28,909 bases of DNA from an uncultured Lachnospiraceae bacterium (lineage in GTDB: Bacteria; Bacillota_A; Clostridia; Lachnospirales; Lachnospiraceae): the NCBI GenBank assembly GCA_910585855.1, contig CAJUGZ010000019.1, forward strand, positions 1-28,909, written 5' to 3'. This document shows positions 1 to 7,757 of this stretch, one piece after another. The notes under the pieces were generated by a model. The model was given only the letters and a program-made list of their open reading frames with translations. It was not told the DNA's origin and did not search any database. The first letter of the stretch is position 1. Each line of letters begins with the position of its first letter. The position numbers were made by a program, and so were the translations under genes.

Positions 1-12
1 CTCCACTCACTT

Positions 13-36
13 ACTCATGACTGAAGTCACGAGTAT
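13..36. repeat. Inverted repeat at the left edge
   Basis: TACTCATGACT (13-23) and AGTCACGAGTA (26-36) are inverted copies with one mismatch and a two-base centre. On the minus strand it lies eight bases after the mini-gene stop. It could be a protein-binding site, a recombination site or an RNA hairpin. The window ends 12 bases away, so its extent is unknown. Confidence 0.5.
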
Positions 37-43
37 GCGTTCG

Positions 44-79
44 CTATTTAATCAAGGAAATCGCTTCGTATGTACTCAT
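44..79 (-). CDS. Truncated holin-like toxin mini-gene (11 codons)
   Basis: An ATG at 79 behind GGGAGGTGGTGCAC opens an 11-codon frame, MSTYEAISLIK, then TAG. MSTYEAISL is the usual start of the clostridial putative holin-like toxins (Hol_Tox type), which normally continue into one hydrophobic helix of about 20 residues. That helix is absent here: the reading frame stops after Lys11. The gene keeps its own promoter, leader hairpin and ribosome site. It is either a decayed toxin or a leader ORF. The family link rests on the nine-residue start plus context. Confidence 0.5.
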   Translation of the reverse strand: MSTYEAISLIK

Positions 80-87
80 GTGCACCA

Positions 88-109
88 CCTCCCTTCTTAT
101 GAAGAGAGG
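88..109 (-). promoter_or_regulatory. Shine-Dalgarno-sequestering hairpin
   Basis: In the minus-strand transcript CCTCTCTTC (109-101), a four-base ATAA loop and GAAGGGAGG (96-88) form nine pairs (one G-U). The 3' arm contains the GGGAGG ribosome site, eight bases before ATG 79. Translation of the mini-gene should be held off until the hairpin opens. Such 5' occlusion is typical of type I toxin messages. Confidence 0.65.
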
Positions 110-143
110 CTAACCACCCCATGTATGGTGTCCCTTGTATTTT

Positions 144-172
144 AATATAACATAGACTTTCCTTCTCGACAA
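144..172 (-). promoter_or_regulatory. Promoter for the left-edge mini-gene
   Basis: On the minus strand a -35 TTGTCG (172-167) and a -10 TATATT (149-144) are separated by 17 bases, right after the holin terminator. They match four and five of six consensus bases. The transcript would start near 137 and lead straight into the hairpin and short ORF below. Confidence 0.6.
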
Positions 173-173
173 G

Positions 174-215
174 CAAAAAATAAAAATCATTCTACTTTTT
201 ATCCAGAATGATTTT
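174..215 (-). terminator. Rho-independent terminator after the holin gene
   Basis: On the minus strand AAAATCATTCT (215-205) pairs perfectly with AGAATGATTTT (193-183) around an 11-base loop. TATTTTTT follows. It overlaps the holin stop codon and ends the late operon. Confidence 0.88.
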
Positions 216-420
216 ACTCCTCCTTCACCTCCGGCAATCCGGCAATAGAAGTTCCTACCGATAAAATTCCTGATAAAACGGATGCTGACACAACGAATCG
301 CCAATCCACGGCACTCATCACGGCACTCGTCCCAATCGTAGCTACAAAGGTTTGCGCTACGGTTTTCACTGCCCGTACCCCTGCTGCCTTACACCATTTC
401 TTACTTTTTTCGCTCATCAT
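214..420 (-). CDS. Phage holin, r1t type
   Basis: A 68-residue membrane protein. Basic N terminus MMSEKSKKWCKAAG, then two hydrophobic segments (VKTVAQTFVATIGTSAV and WRFVVSASVLSGILSVG) and a short TSIAGLPEVKEE end. This sequence is typical of the r1t holin family, which opens the membrane so the endolysin can reach the wall. AGGAG lies five bases before ATG 420; ATG 417 is the next option, and a GTG at 426 is unlikely. No endolysin follows it inside this window, an unusual gap. Confidence 0.85.
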   Translation of the reverse strand: MMSEKSKKWCKAAGVRAVKTVAQTFVATIGTSAVMSAVDWRFVVSASVLSGILSVGTSIAGLPEVKEE

Positions 421-432
421 GTACACTCCTTT

Positions 433-741
433 CTACATACCTACTTGTGTAAAAATAAATCCAATTACAATACCGATTACCGCTGTGATCATATATCCCG
501 TTACCTTCCTCCACATCTCACCATCCCTGTTCTCTAATGCTTGTAGACGTTTCCCTTGCTCCACTAATTGAACCGTCATGTTCTCGATGCTAATGCTCAT
601 CCGATTAATTGAGATCGTTAAATCACTAATTTGCCGCACTTCCTCTTCTAAAATGCTAATTCGCTTACTCTGCCGCTCATTTGCTTCGTCCATTCGTCGA
701 ACAAACTCTTCATGCTCTGCTCTTGAAATTGCTGTGTCCAT
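433..741 (-). CDS. xhlA: XhlA-like hemolysin/lysis accessory protein
   Basis: A 102-residue protein: a long heptad-type coiled coil (about 15-70; SKRISILEEEVRQISDLT, NMTVQLVEQGKRLQALE) followed by a single transmembrane helix near the C terminus (YMITAVIGIVIGFIFTQVGM). This is the layout of the XhlA family, membrane proteins that work with the holin in PBSX lysis. The ATG at 741 is preferred to the GTG at 756 because AAGGTG lies six bases ahead. It sits 31 bases after the fibre and 12 bases before the holin. Confidence 0.75.
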   Translation of the reverse strand: MDTAISRAEHEEFVRRMDEANERQSKRISILEEEVRQISDLTISINRMSISIENMTVQLVEQGKRLQALENRDGEMWRKVTGYMITAVIGIVIGFIFTQVGM

Positions 742-772
742 ATCCTTCACCTTCACCTTCTTTCTTCATTTT

Positions 773-3094
773 TTATCGAAATACAACCTTTATAATATTC
801 TCTGTTATTCTTTCTATAACACGATAACCGGATTTTGAAATTGTAGCAATCCCAGAATCGTTACACCTACAATAACCATTTACTTCACACGTTCCATCAT
901 CATAAACAGCTAAAACCCCTAACATACCAACGGCATCCCATTCTGGTCTATCAAAACGTGAGGTATATTTTTTATTTGGATCATAATTCGGATTCAGCTT
1001 CGGTCGAGTTCCTTCATAAATTAAATTTCCATCCTCGTCCAAAACTTCTTTTTCAACAGAATCCTTTCTTATCGTTTCTTTTACAGTCTTCATTATAATT
1101 TCTCCAGTTTCTTCATTTAATTCTGGAACTTCTCGCTCGACTTCTTCTATTAGTTCTTCTCTCACTATTTTTGGTGCAGGTTCTTGAACGATTCGATTAA
1201 ATGCATCCCTTACATACATCCCATTCCAAGTATCACAATCTCCATTCCCAAGGACAAATGGCTCTCCACTGATAATTCCAAGAATATATTCATCCTGACT
1301 ATTTGCATAGCGAATTTTTGTCCCATCTAAAGTAACAAAATGTCCGACTCGATCTTCTTTATTTGGGTTACTATCTAACCATTCGAAAAATTCGGCATAA
1401 TCGGCAGCAGTGGAAGCAGTAATAGTAGAAGCTGCTTTTACTGTACCATTGAACATAACAGAAAATGCATTCGATTTACGAAGACTGTCAGTTCCATTCC
1501 CAATGATAAATGCATGTCCAATAGTATTATTATAAGCCCCATCAACCATTTCCACACTGTTTTTCCCCATTGCATGAGAAGCATAATTAGAAGCTATTGT
1601 ATTTCGTCCCTCTGCATGAGAATCATTTCCAGACGCTGTTGTACCGCTTCCCTCTGCATGAGAATCCTCTCCAGACGCTATTGTACTGCTTCCCTTTGCA
1701 TGAGAATTATCTCCAGACGCTGTTGTACCTCTTCCCTCTGCATGAGAATAATCTCCAGACGCTGTTGCAGAAAATCCCTCTGCATGAGAATAATCTCCAG
1801 ACGCTATTGTACCGTATCCCTCTGCCGTAGCACGTCTTCCTATTTCAAAACCTTCTCTTTGTCCAGTTCTCACATAACCAGAAGTTAATCCTGCTAAATA
1901 GGGAAGATAAACCCCATTGTGATCATGTCCAGATGGCGGATAACTACTTGGTTTTCCTGATATATTCCCCCATGCTATATCATGCGTATGATCACTATGA
2001 GAAGCATACCATTTTGTTCCATTCTGCATAAAATATAAATCTCCATCTGCATCTGAGAACATCCCAGTATCTTCTAAACCATCGTTCGTAAAACTATATC
2101 CACCATTCTTTCCCTGACCCGCTAAGTATTTACTTCCGTTATGATTATGATTGCTATTCGCTTTTCCATTTAGTAAATTATCGGATTCCGTCTTGGTATA
2201 ATACCGCCCATCATGCCCATGGTCTGCCGCCGCAAAATGTTCCGCATGGTATCCATCCAAAAGGTCTGCATTTCCACCATCATTCATTTTCACCCATGTA
2301 ATTCTATTATTGTTTTCACCATCCACTAATGAACCTTTATACACGACAGGATTTCGATCGAGATATAATTCAATCGAAAAAATAGCGTTCATACAGCTGC
2401 ATCGCCAAATAACCGTACTCCATGAAGCAGTCACTCCAGCTGGCAAATCTGGAACAGCATAGGAAGAAGCATAAATCACTCCACCCTGATAGCCTTCCTT
2501 CTTCTTAGCAAGAATCGCTTCTGCGTATGTACCAGAACGAATAAAAATAGGGGGATGAATCGAAATATTCTCATTAAAATGATTGGCATGGTAGCCATCT
2601 AGTTTATCTGCATTTCCTCCATCCCGATTGGCAGTAATCACAATCTTCTTACTAGCATTATCCGCATTAATCGTAACATTACTCCCTGCTTCCAGCGTAA
2701 AAGTAGCCGTTTTCCCATTCGCAGAAACCGTGACATTCCCAACTTTCACATTTGAAAAAGCGTTTTGATTGACTTCTGCTCCCGCTGCCATCCCATCCAG
2801 CTTTCTCTTATCCGCTGCCGATTCTAACCCATCCGCTGCCTGTGTCGCTACTGCAGTTCCCGCTTTCCCTGACCAGTTCTGCTTCTCTTGCGAAGTAACA
2901 TGAATGGTTCCATCTGTTATATGTTGCTTTACTGTTTCTTGAATCGTTTCAGTTAGAACTTTCAAAAACACTTCATTATTTAATAAAGCACTCTTAATCT
3001 CATTCTCTAAATCCGCTGTAATAAGCTCTTCTTTTTCCGTCTTATGTATTTCTGACGTAAATGCTGGCGGATCTTTTATGGTTAAATTTGCCAT
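773..3094 (-). CDS. Long tail fibre with YadA-like repeats and a self-cleaving chaperone domain (Peptidase_G2 type)
   Basis: A 773-residue receptor-binding fibre. Residues 1-150 are shaft attachment. GGNADKLDGYHANHF (159) and GGNADLLDGYHAEHF (273) are repeated fibre motifs. Four HxH sites (DHGHDG, NHNHNG, HSDHTHD, GHDHNG; 291-393) resemble metal-binding needles of T4-type fibres. Residues 421-512 carry six or seven 14-residue repeats of the ASGDYSHAEG type, as in YadA heads. From about 555 (AADYAEFFEW near 563) to the end is a domain like the intramolecular chaperone peptidase of phi29-type appendages (Peptidase_G2), which cleaves itself off after trimer assembly. A Glu/Lys coiled coil (about 640-690) is inserted in it, and it ends NGYCRCNDSG and KVVFR. 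AAAGGAG precedes ATG 3094. Full length. Confidence 0.85.
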   Translation of the reverse strand: MANLTIKDPPAFTSEIHKTEKEELITADLENEIKSALLNNEVFLKVLTETIQETVKQHITDGTIHVTSQEKQNWSGKAGTAVATQAADGLESAADKRKLDGMAAGAEVNQNAFSNVKVGNVTVSANGKTATFTLEAGSNVTINADNASKKIVITANRDGGNADKLDGYHANHFNENISIHPPIFIRSGTYAEAILAKKKEGYQGGVIYASSYAVPDLPAGVTASWSTVIWRCSCMNAIFSIELYLDRNPVVYKGSLVDGENNNRITWVKMNDGGNADLLDGYHAEHFAAADHGHDGRYYTKTESDNLLNGKANSNHNHNGSKYLAGQGKNGGYSFTNDGLEDTGMFSDADGDLYFMQNGTKWYASHSDHTHDIAWGNISGKPSSYPPSGHDHNGVYLPYLAGLTSGYVRTGQREGFEIGRRATAEGYGTIASGDYSHAEGFSATASGDYSHAEGRGTTASGDNSHAKGSSTIASGEDSHAEGSGTTASGNDSHAEGRNTIASNYASHAMGKNSVEMVDGAYNNTIGHAFIIGNGTDSLRKSNAFSVMFNGTVKAASTITASTAADYAEFFEWLDSNPNKEDRVGHFVTLDGTKIRYANSQDEYILGIISGEPFVLGNGDCDTWNGMYVRDAFNRIVQEPAPKIVREELIEEVEREVPELNEETGEIIMKTVKETIRKDSVEKEVLDEDGNLIYEGTRPKLNPNYDPNKKYTSRFDRPEWDAVGMLGVLAVYDDGTCEVNGYCRCNDSGIATISKSGYRVIERITENIIKVVFR
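1566..1829 (-). repeat. 42-bp tandem repeats in the fibre gene
   Basis: Six head-to-tail copies of a 42-base unit, each encoding 14 residues, run from 1566 to 1817. Those at 1608-1817 are clear (plus-strand marker CCCTCTGCATGAGAAT at the start of each unit), the one at 1566 is degenerate, and a partial unit follows from 1818. Copies differ at the YS/NS/DS and RGT/SGT/FSA positions. They encode the SHAEG turns of a YadA-type head and could change number by slippage. Confidence 0.85.
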
Positions 3095-3126
3095 CCTTTT
3101 CTCCTTTTTTATAATAAAAACGCCTA

Positions 3127-3507
3127 CTAAAAAATCTCCTGTATCGAAAACTGAAATCGCATATCATCGTCCTTTCCTTTTGGAAGAAACGTTTTATAAA
3201 TAATGAGATCTCCCTCTTCATCAAAGATACCAAGCTCCGATAAATAGGTATTCGCCAAATCAGCTTTACTTAATCCTGATTCATACTGACAAGTGGTCGG
3301 AATCGGATAATTGTGTTCATCCAACTCTATCCTCAGTAACTCATGGCGTAAAGAAACTTCCTCTCCTGTTGTAGGCAGCGGAATACGGTTTTCATCTACT
3401 CCACCATCTCCGTAAGCGATATATTTTAGCTTCGGCAGCGGAATATCTCCGGCGTGCGCTTTGCAAAGTTTTTCTCTCCCCTTTTGTGTAATCACAGCAT
3501 CTGCCAT
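3127..3507 (-). CDS. Tail collar/fibre-associated protein (P2 gpH N-terminal-like)
   Basis: A 126-residue protein opening with ITQKGREKLCKAHAGDIPLP followed by YIAYGDGGVDENRIPLPTTG and LRHELLRIELDEHNYPIPTT. These motifs define the N-terminal baseplate-binding domain of P2 gpH-like fibres and tail-collar proteins. It ends soon after ELGIFDEEGDLIIYKTFLPKG, so here the collar domain is a separate gene. It lies 32 bases ahead of the long fibre gene, which probably trimerises onto it. The ribosome site GGAAGTG is only moderate. Confidence 0.75.
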   Translation of the reverse strand: MADAVITQKGREKLCKAHAGDIPLPKLKYIAYGDGGVDENRIPLPTTGEEVSLRHELLRIELDEHNYPIPTTCQYESGLSKADLANTYLSELGIFDEEGDLIIYKTFLPKGKDDDMRFQFSIQEIF

Positions 3508-3528
3508 GTCATTTCACTTCCTTTCCAA

Positions 3529-4521
3529 TCAAATATCTTCATAATGAATGATCTGAGAATCATATCTTCGTGTTCCGTTATAACGATATGTCCCATCATA
3601 CCTGCTTAAATGATAACCCACCGTCAAATCCACTTTGAAACGATGCGGCTTCTCCACTTCCATTTTCATGGAAAGAGCCTCCTCCATACGAATTCTTTGT
3701 ACTCGTTCAAAAATATAAGTTAGCTTTTCTACTCTCTCACAAATCGGAATCCATGCGACTATCCCGCTTAAGTTAATTCCCCAATCATACTGAATCGGAA
3801 TCGGATAATCATGCCGCATCGAAAGCTTTACCGGATAAAAATCAATCTTTGAACCAATTTTATATTTGTCATACCGATAACATCCATTATATTGCGCCGT
3901 TCCATCGTAATAGAGATAAGGCACATTCCGTCTAGGATAACACTCAGTCATAAAATGTAATTTTGTTTCATAAAAAATGAAAAGCGGAAGCAACACATCA
4001 ATATGCTCCGCTACGATAAACTCTGTATGAGATTGTTTTATTTTTCTTAAAGCATTTCGCACCTGCTCTACTTCTAAAGTACCTTCCCCTATAAAAGTAG
4101 CCTGAAAAATATTCGGATGTGTAGGCACAAAACCATAAACACCCTTATCATTCACATCCGATATATGTACTTCAAAATCCGTTACATTTGATAAATACTG
4201 CTCCATTGTATAAGGCGTCATTGGTGCTCTGGTATCTCGCTTCTGATAAATGAGCTTCCTACGCTCCTCATAAGAAAGATCTTCTCTTACTGGAATTTGC
4301 CATTTTATCTCGTGATAGAAAAGTCCCCATGTCGCTGTTTCAGGAAAAAATTGATACGGAAGTTCCTCTACCAGCTTTAACGCCTCATCATATTCCAAAC
4401 CCATTACTTGAAATAACCATTTTCCTACATAAGACTGATCATAAAATCCATTCGATACATAAGACAACATTCTTTTTGCACTTTCACTGGTAGGAAATCG
4501 CTCTAAATTAAACTCATTCAT
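3529..4521 (-). CDS. xkdU: XkdU-like tail protein (DUF2313)
   Basis: A 330-residue protein whose first 190 residues are DUF2313/YmfQ-like: LERFPTSESAKRMLSYVSNG, YVGKWLFQVMGLEYDEALKL, PETATWGLFYHEIKWQIP, YEERRKLIYQKRDTRAPMTP. It links baseplate to fibres. The C-terminal 140 residues carry an aromatic YDGT-x-x-YNG motif twice (YYDGTAQYNG near 225; YDGTYRYNGT near the end), perhaps a fibre attachment or repeat element. Start 4521 is chosen for GGGGGAAACGAG immediately upstream; it overlaps the J gene stop by eight bases. Longer than PBSX XkdU because of this added C-terminal part. Confidence 0.8.
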   Translation of the reverse strand: MNEFNLERFPTSESAKRMLSYVSNGFYDQSYVGKWLFQVMGLEYDEALKLVEELPYQFFPETATWGLFYHEIKWQIPVREDLSYEERRKLIYQKRDTRAPMTPYTMEQYLSNVTDFEVHISDVNDKGVYGFVPTHPNIFQATFIGEGTLEVEQVRNALRKIKQSHTEFIVAEHIDVLLPLFIFYETKLHFMTECYPRRNVPYLYYDGTAQYNGCYRYDKYKIGSKIDFYPVKLSMRHDYPIPIQYDWGINLSGIVAWIPICERVEKLTYIFERVQRIRMEEALSMKMEVEKPHRFKVDLTVGYHLSRYDGTYRYNGTRRYDSQIIHYEDI

Positions 4522-5647
4522 CTCGTTTCCCCCTAAAATCAAGAACTCCTGTTTCTGGATATTCCTCTTTTTCCAATATAATATTTTTCATTTCCTCATT
4601 CATTAAAAAACAATCAAAATCTTCTACTCCCGGAATTCCTGACAGAATCGGTCTAACATCATTATATCGAAGAACCCCATTCCTTTTTGCTTCATCATAG
4701 ACTGCTCGAAGTCGCTCTAAAAATTCCTTTTTTATCTGTTCTAAATTGGTCGTATCATCATAAATCAAGCCAGTACAAATATAAGATACACTAATCATAG
4801 TAGCAGCCACACATTCCAATCTTGCACATGCCGTTGGAAGCCTTCTTGCACTTCGATCGTTTGGAGAAAGGATATAATCATATACGGCTTCAATCAATTT
4901 TTCATTTGCTGGCTGCCCATTCCCATCCACTAGCACCAATTTTACTGTACCGGGTCCATCAAAAGTTGAAATCACAATACACTCTCCTGCTCCCGCCTCT
5001 TTTGCCCAACGGATATAATCGCTGTCATTTCCTAAAAAAGTTAAACTATTGGCATATTCCGCTGCAATCCTATCATAATAACTATCATCCGTTTCCTGTT
5101 CTGTTCCCCCAGTAATCGGTTCTATATTAATCACAGATTGAATCTTTTTATCTGGTCTTGCCACCATACAAATCGTATTAGCTGCCACATTGGAATCCTT
5201 TCCTCCCAGAACAGCTGTAATCGCAACTTTTCCCGTTCCATCCTCTCCAATCTGACAAGATTCCTCTGTTGCATATTCTAATGCTGCTTTTCCCTCCGTT
5301 GCTGGTGTACAAAATACCGTTCCCGCTGCGATTTCTGCACCCGCTATTCCCGTTATCTGAATTATTCCAGAAGCATGTTCTGCCGGGCGTCGGCTTAAAT
5401 GCACCTGCCGTCCATGGAAATCCAACCATTCATCCCACGCATATTCTGGAAATGCAATCATAATTGCTCGCATCATATGATAATTAATAAATTCATCTTT
5501 TTCTAAGGCAGCAGGCTTTGTGAAATCAAACGGAAAACCACCCGGCATATTATCTAAATCACTTGGTAGATTATTCATCATACGCTGATGAATTTCCTCT
5601 GCAGTATTATGATCCATAAACTCTGGATTCCTAAACTTCGGTTGCAT
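4514..5647 (-). CDS. xkdT: Baseplate J-like protein (XkdT)
   Basis: A 377-residue baseplate J protein, which forms the wedge and triggers contraction. The N-terminal part has IHQRMMNNLPSDLDNMPGGF and the DFHGRQVHLSRRPAEHA motif. A central beta domain of about 90-185 follows (ASGIIQITGIAGAEIAAGTV, GKVAITAVLGGKDSNVAANT). Then comes the conserved GGTEQETDDSYYDRIAAEY, GNDSDYIRWAKEAGAGECIV and a C-terminal QIKKEFLERLRAVYDEAKRN. AAGGAGGCAGAATGG puts GGAGG eight bases before ATG 5647. Its end overlaps the XkdU start by eight bases. Full length. Confidence 0.9.
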   Translation of the reverse strand: MQPKFRNPEFMDHNTAEEIHQRMMNNLPSDLDNMPGGFPFDFTKPAALEKDEFINYHMMRAIMIAFPEYAWDEWLDFHGRQVHLSRRPAEHASGIIQITGIAGAEIAAGTVFCTPATEGKAALEYATEESCQIGEDGTGKVAITAVLGGKDSNVAANTICMVARPDKKIQSVINIEPITGGTEQETDDSYYDRIAAEYANSLTFLGNDSDYIRWAKEAGAGECIVISTFDGPGTVKLVLVDGNGQPANEKLIEAVYDYILSPNDRSARRLPTACARLECVAATMISVSYICTGLIYDDTTNLEQIKKEFLERLRAVYDEAKRNGVLRYNDVRPILSGIPGVEDFDCFLMNEEMKNIILEKEEYPETGVLDFRGKRDE

Positions 5648-5660
5648 CCATTCTGCCTCC

Positions 5661-6098
5661 TTATATTGTAATTTGAAACAGTTGATCCCATTCGATTCCC
5701 TTTACTTGAAAGGTACAATGCATTTCATCCGCATCCCATGTAAATTGAAAATTCGTTACAAACTCAGTACGTGGATTGACTCTTAAAGCATCAGTAATGG
5801 TGCGCTCTACCATAGATTCCACAATTTTTTCTTTATCTTCTCCAAGAGCAGCTTCCATTTTTACACCAATTTCATTCGGATAAGCAAGACAAGAATATCG
5901 TTCGGTCTGCGCAATTTTAAAACACCACATCATAAATCCTTCTTTTCCAGAACACTCCACTAAACGGTTTGCTCCATCCCGCACAAAATCACCCTTTTCC
6001 GCATCCCATTTTATGGTACGATAATAATTTGTATCATACTTGGAACGTTCTTCTCTAAATTTTGGTACTTCTACTACAGCAGCCGATACCCCTTCCAT
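5661..6098 (-). CDS. xkdS: XkdS-like baseplate wedge protein (DUF2634)
   Basis: A 145-residue protein with YDTNYYRTIKWDAEKGDFV, ECSGKEGFMMWCFKIAQTER, YPNEIGVKMEAALGEDKE and RVNPRTEFVTNFQFTWDADE, then FQVKGIEWDQLFQITI. This is the T4 gp25-like fold of XkdS (DUF2634), a wedge component that connects sheath and baseplate; LxxxxxW-type and R-V-NPRT motifs are typical. AAAGGGGGAGGAAT precedes ATG 6098. The gene is directly followed by baseplate J, as in PBSX. Confidence 0.8.
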   Translation of the reverse strand: MEGVSAAVVEVPKFREERSKYDTNYYRTIKWDAEKGDFVRDGANRLVECSGKEGFMMWCFKIAQTERYSCLAYPNEIGVKMEAALGEDKEKIVESMVERTITDALRVNPRTEFVTNFQFTWDADEMHCTFQVKGIEWDQLFQITI

Positions 6099-6113
6099 AT
6101 TCCTCCCCCTTTC

Positions 6114-6485
6114 TTATGAATTCACCACAAGCCCTATCACTACTGCCTCATTCTGCACCCAAGCAACCAACACCTTGTCCCCTGCTCTCAAACTTCTCAA
6201 TTTTTCTGGAATGAGTACTTCATGAAGATGAACCTCATCTCCATTTCCAGACTCTTTCTTTTCCGTTGTCACCGTCAACGTTTCACCTACACCTCCCAAG
6301 GTAAGATGACGTAATATCGAATAATCCCCTTTCGAAATTGGAACAGGAAATGTATTCGTAAGAAGACTTTCATTTGGCTGAATTTCTCCAAAATCCAGTA
6401 CAAGGGAACGTTTATTTTCTTCTCTCATCCGATGCGTCAATACATTTGCCAATTTATTCATTCCCACGTTTTGTTCAAATGCCAC
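6114..6485 (-). CDS. xkdR: XkdR-like baseplate protein (DUF2577)
   Basis: A 123-residue protein starting at GTG 6485 behind GGAGG. It shows ANVLTHRMREENKRSLVLDFG, ...LTNTFPVPISKGDYSIL, EVLIPEKLRSLRAGDKVLVAWV and a C-terminal EAVVIGLVV. The RAGDKVLVAWV strand resembles the OB-fold of spike and hub proteins, and length and position match XkdR (DUF2577) between hub XkdQ and XkdS. It probably seals or extends the central spike. No anomaly seen. Confidence 0.78.
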   Translation of the reverse strand: MAFEQNVGMNKLANVLTHRMREENKRSLVLDFGEIQPNESLLTNTFPVPISKGDYSILRHLTLGGVGETLTVTTEKKESGNGDEVHLHEVLIPEKLRSLRAGDKVLVAWVQNEAVVIGLVVNS

Positions 6486-6500
6486 TATATCAACCTCCCT

Positions 6501-7748
6501 TTAATCAAACGTTCCATCGTCCACCCAGCCATATACATTACTTTCGCTGTCGGTATGAATTAAATGCCATGGATGTGCTTTTCCAGAACCATTTTTCTTT
6601 GTAATTTTCGCTTTTCCTGCCCTTGCAGAATATCCTTTCGCTCCGGGATAACTACTTACATAATGCATCCCACCATGAAAATTCACAACATCCCCTTCCT
6701 GATATTCTTTTTTTATTTCTGTTTTATTTTCCGCTGTCACGGTTTGCAAATCAGCAAGTTCCAACTCCATTGTCATAGTAGCATGACTACAGTCATGCCG
6801 GATTCCTTTTATAAAATAATTATTTTCTGATACCCCAATCGTTACAAAAACGAAATCTCCTTTTCGAAGAAAAGGAACATCTGGTGCTTGCAAAGTCACC
6901 TTCTCCTTGATTGTCCCGTTTTCATCTAAAATTTGTTGTGCTGCAGACTTCGCATCCGCTAACGATTCATCCGAACCCCTTGTATAAATTCTTTGACGAA
7001 TCCCATATTGAAGCAATCCGTTTAAGGTTGCCTCCACACTGGAATAGCCTTTCGAGTTCTCTTTCCCAATTACTTTTACCCTTGTAATCAAATCTGCTAC
7101 ACTAATCTGGCTGCTAATAGACTGTGTATTTTCTGCCTGAAAGACATAAACCATGGAATTGCTCCCTTTCTCCATAAAATCCACATACCCTTTCGCAGCA
7201 CGCAAAAAATAAGTGCCACCACCTTTTTTCTTCACATCATCTAAAACATCAAAAATTATATCGGATACATAAGAATTATTATATTTTAGTTTACCATGTG
7301 TCACATTTGGACCATGATACTCCTGCATCGGTATCCCATAATCCTTGAAAAGCTCTGTTAAAATCGATTGTGTCCCTGTTCCAGACGGATAATAACGATT
7401 GTCCTGACTTTTTTGCAAAGAATAAAGAAGATCATAGTTCGTACATTTTAAACTATCACTCCTATTTTGCACTACGGGATTCCATGTCGTTACATAACCC
7501 CTTGCTACTTCCTCATCAAATGAACTGCCATCACTCGCATAAATAATAACCTGACACCCCGGTTTTATCAAAGAAGATAATTTTTCTTTTGACACATCAC
7601 TATTTTTGACGGTAAAAGAAGAACGAACCGAAATCTCATTTTCATTTTCTTCCCATCCCAGATCGGTAATCACATCGGTAATGTTATACCAAATGTTATG
7701 TTCATCCACCACAAAAACCTGATATGTAATTTTTGATAAATCAATCAT
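6501..7748 (-). CDS. xkdQ: XkdQ-like baseplate hub protein with a C-terminal SH3-like module
   Basis: A 415-residue hub protein (gpD/late control D-like). Residues 1-345 are the hub: NITDVITDLGWEENENEISV, GYVTTWNPVV, TNYDLLYSLQKSQDN, GTYFLRAAKGYVDFME and FLRKGDFVFVTIG. Residues 348-415 are an extra module: EGDVVNFHGGMHYVSSYPGA, then GKAHPWHLIHTDSESNVYGW and VDDGTF. This module is very like the SH3-type repeat at the end of clostridial N-acetylmuramoyl amidases (HPYHL... NVYGWVD). Such a domain is not part of the standard XkdQ fold, so the hub may bind the cell wall itself. AGGGAAAGTAT precedes the start. The fusion junction is clean and has no frameshift. Confidence 0.85.
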   Translation of the reverse strand: MIDLSKITYQVFVVDEHNIWYNITDVITDLGWEENENEISVRSSFTVKNSDVSKEKLSSLIKPGCQVIIYASDGSSFDEEVARGYVTTWNPVVQNRSDSLKCTNYDLLYSLQKSQDNRYYPSGTGTQSILTELFKDYGIPMQEYHGPNVTHGKLKYNNSYVSDIIFDVLDDVKKKGGGTYFLRAAKGYVDFMEKGSNSMVYVFQAENTQSISSQISVADLITRVKVIGKENSKGYSSVEATLNGLLQYGIRQRIYTRGSDESLADAKSAAQQILDENGTIKEKVTLQAPDVPFLRKGDFVFVTIGVSENNYFIKGIRHDCSHATMTMELELADLQTVTAENKTEIKKEYQEGDVVNFHGGMHYVSSYPGAKGYSARAGKAKITKKNGSGKAHPWHLIHTDSESNVYGWVDDGTFD

Positions 7749-7757
7749 ATACTTTCC

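Noticed and set aside
1566..1829. Regular repeats that could suggest a CRISPR array
   Set aside because: The units are directly adjacent with no unique spacers and are a multiple of three inside a coding frame.
1514..1888. Long open plus-strand frames across the fibre repeats
   Set aside because: They are the reverse complement of the 42-bp repeats, consist of the same short unit repeated, and have no ribosome site; the minus-strand fibre explains them.
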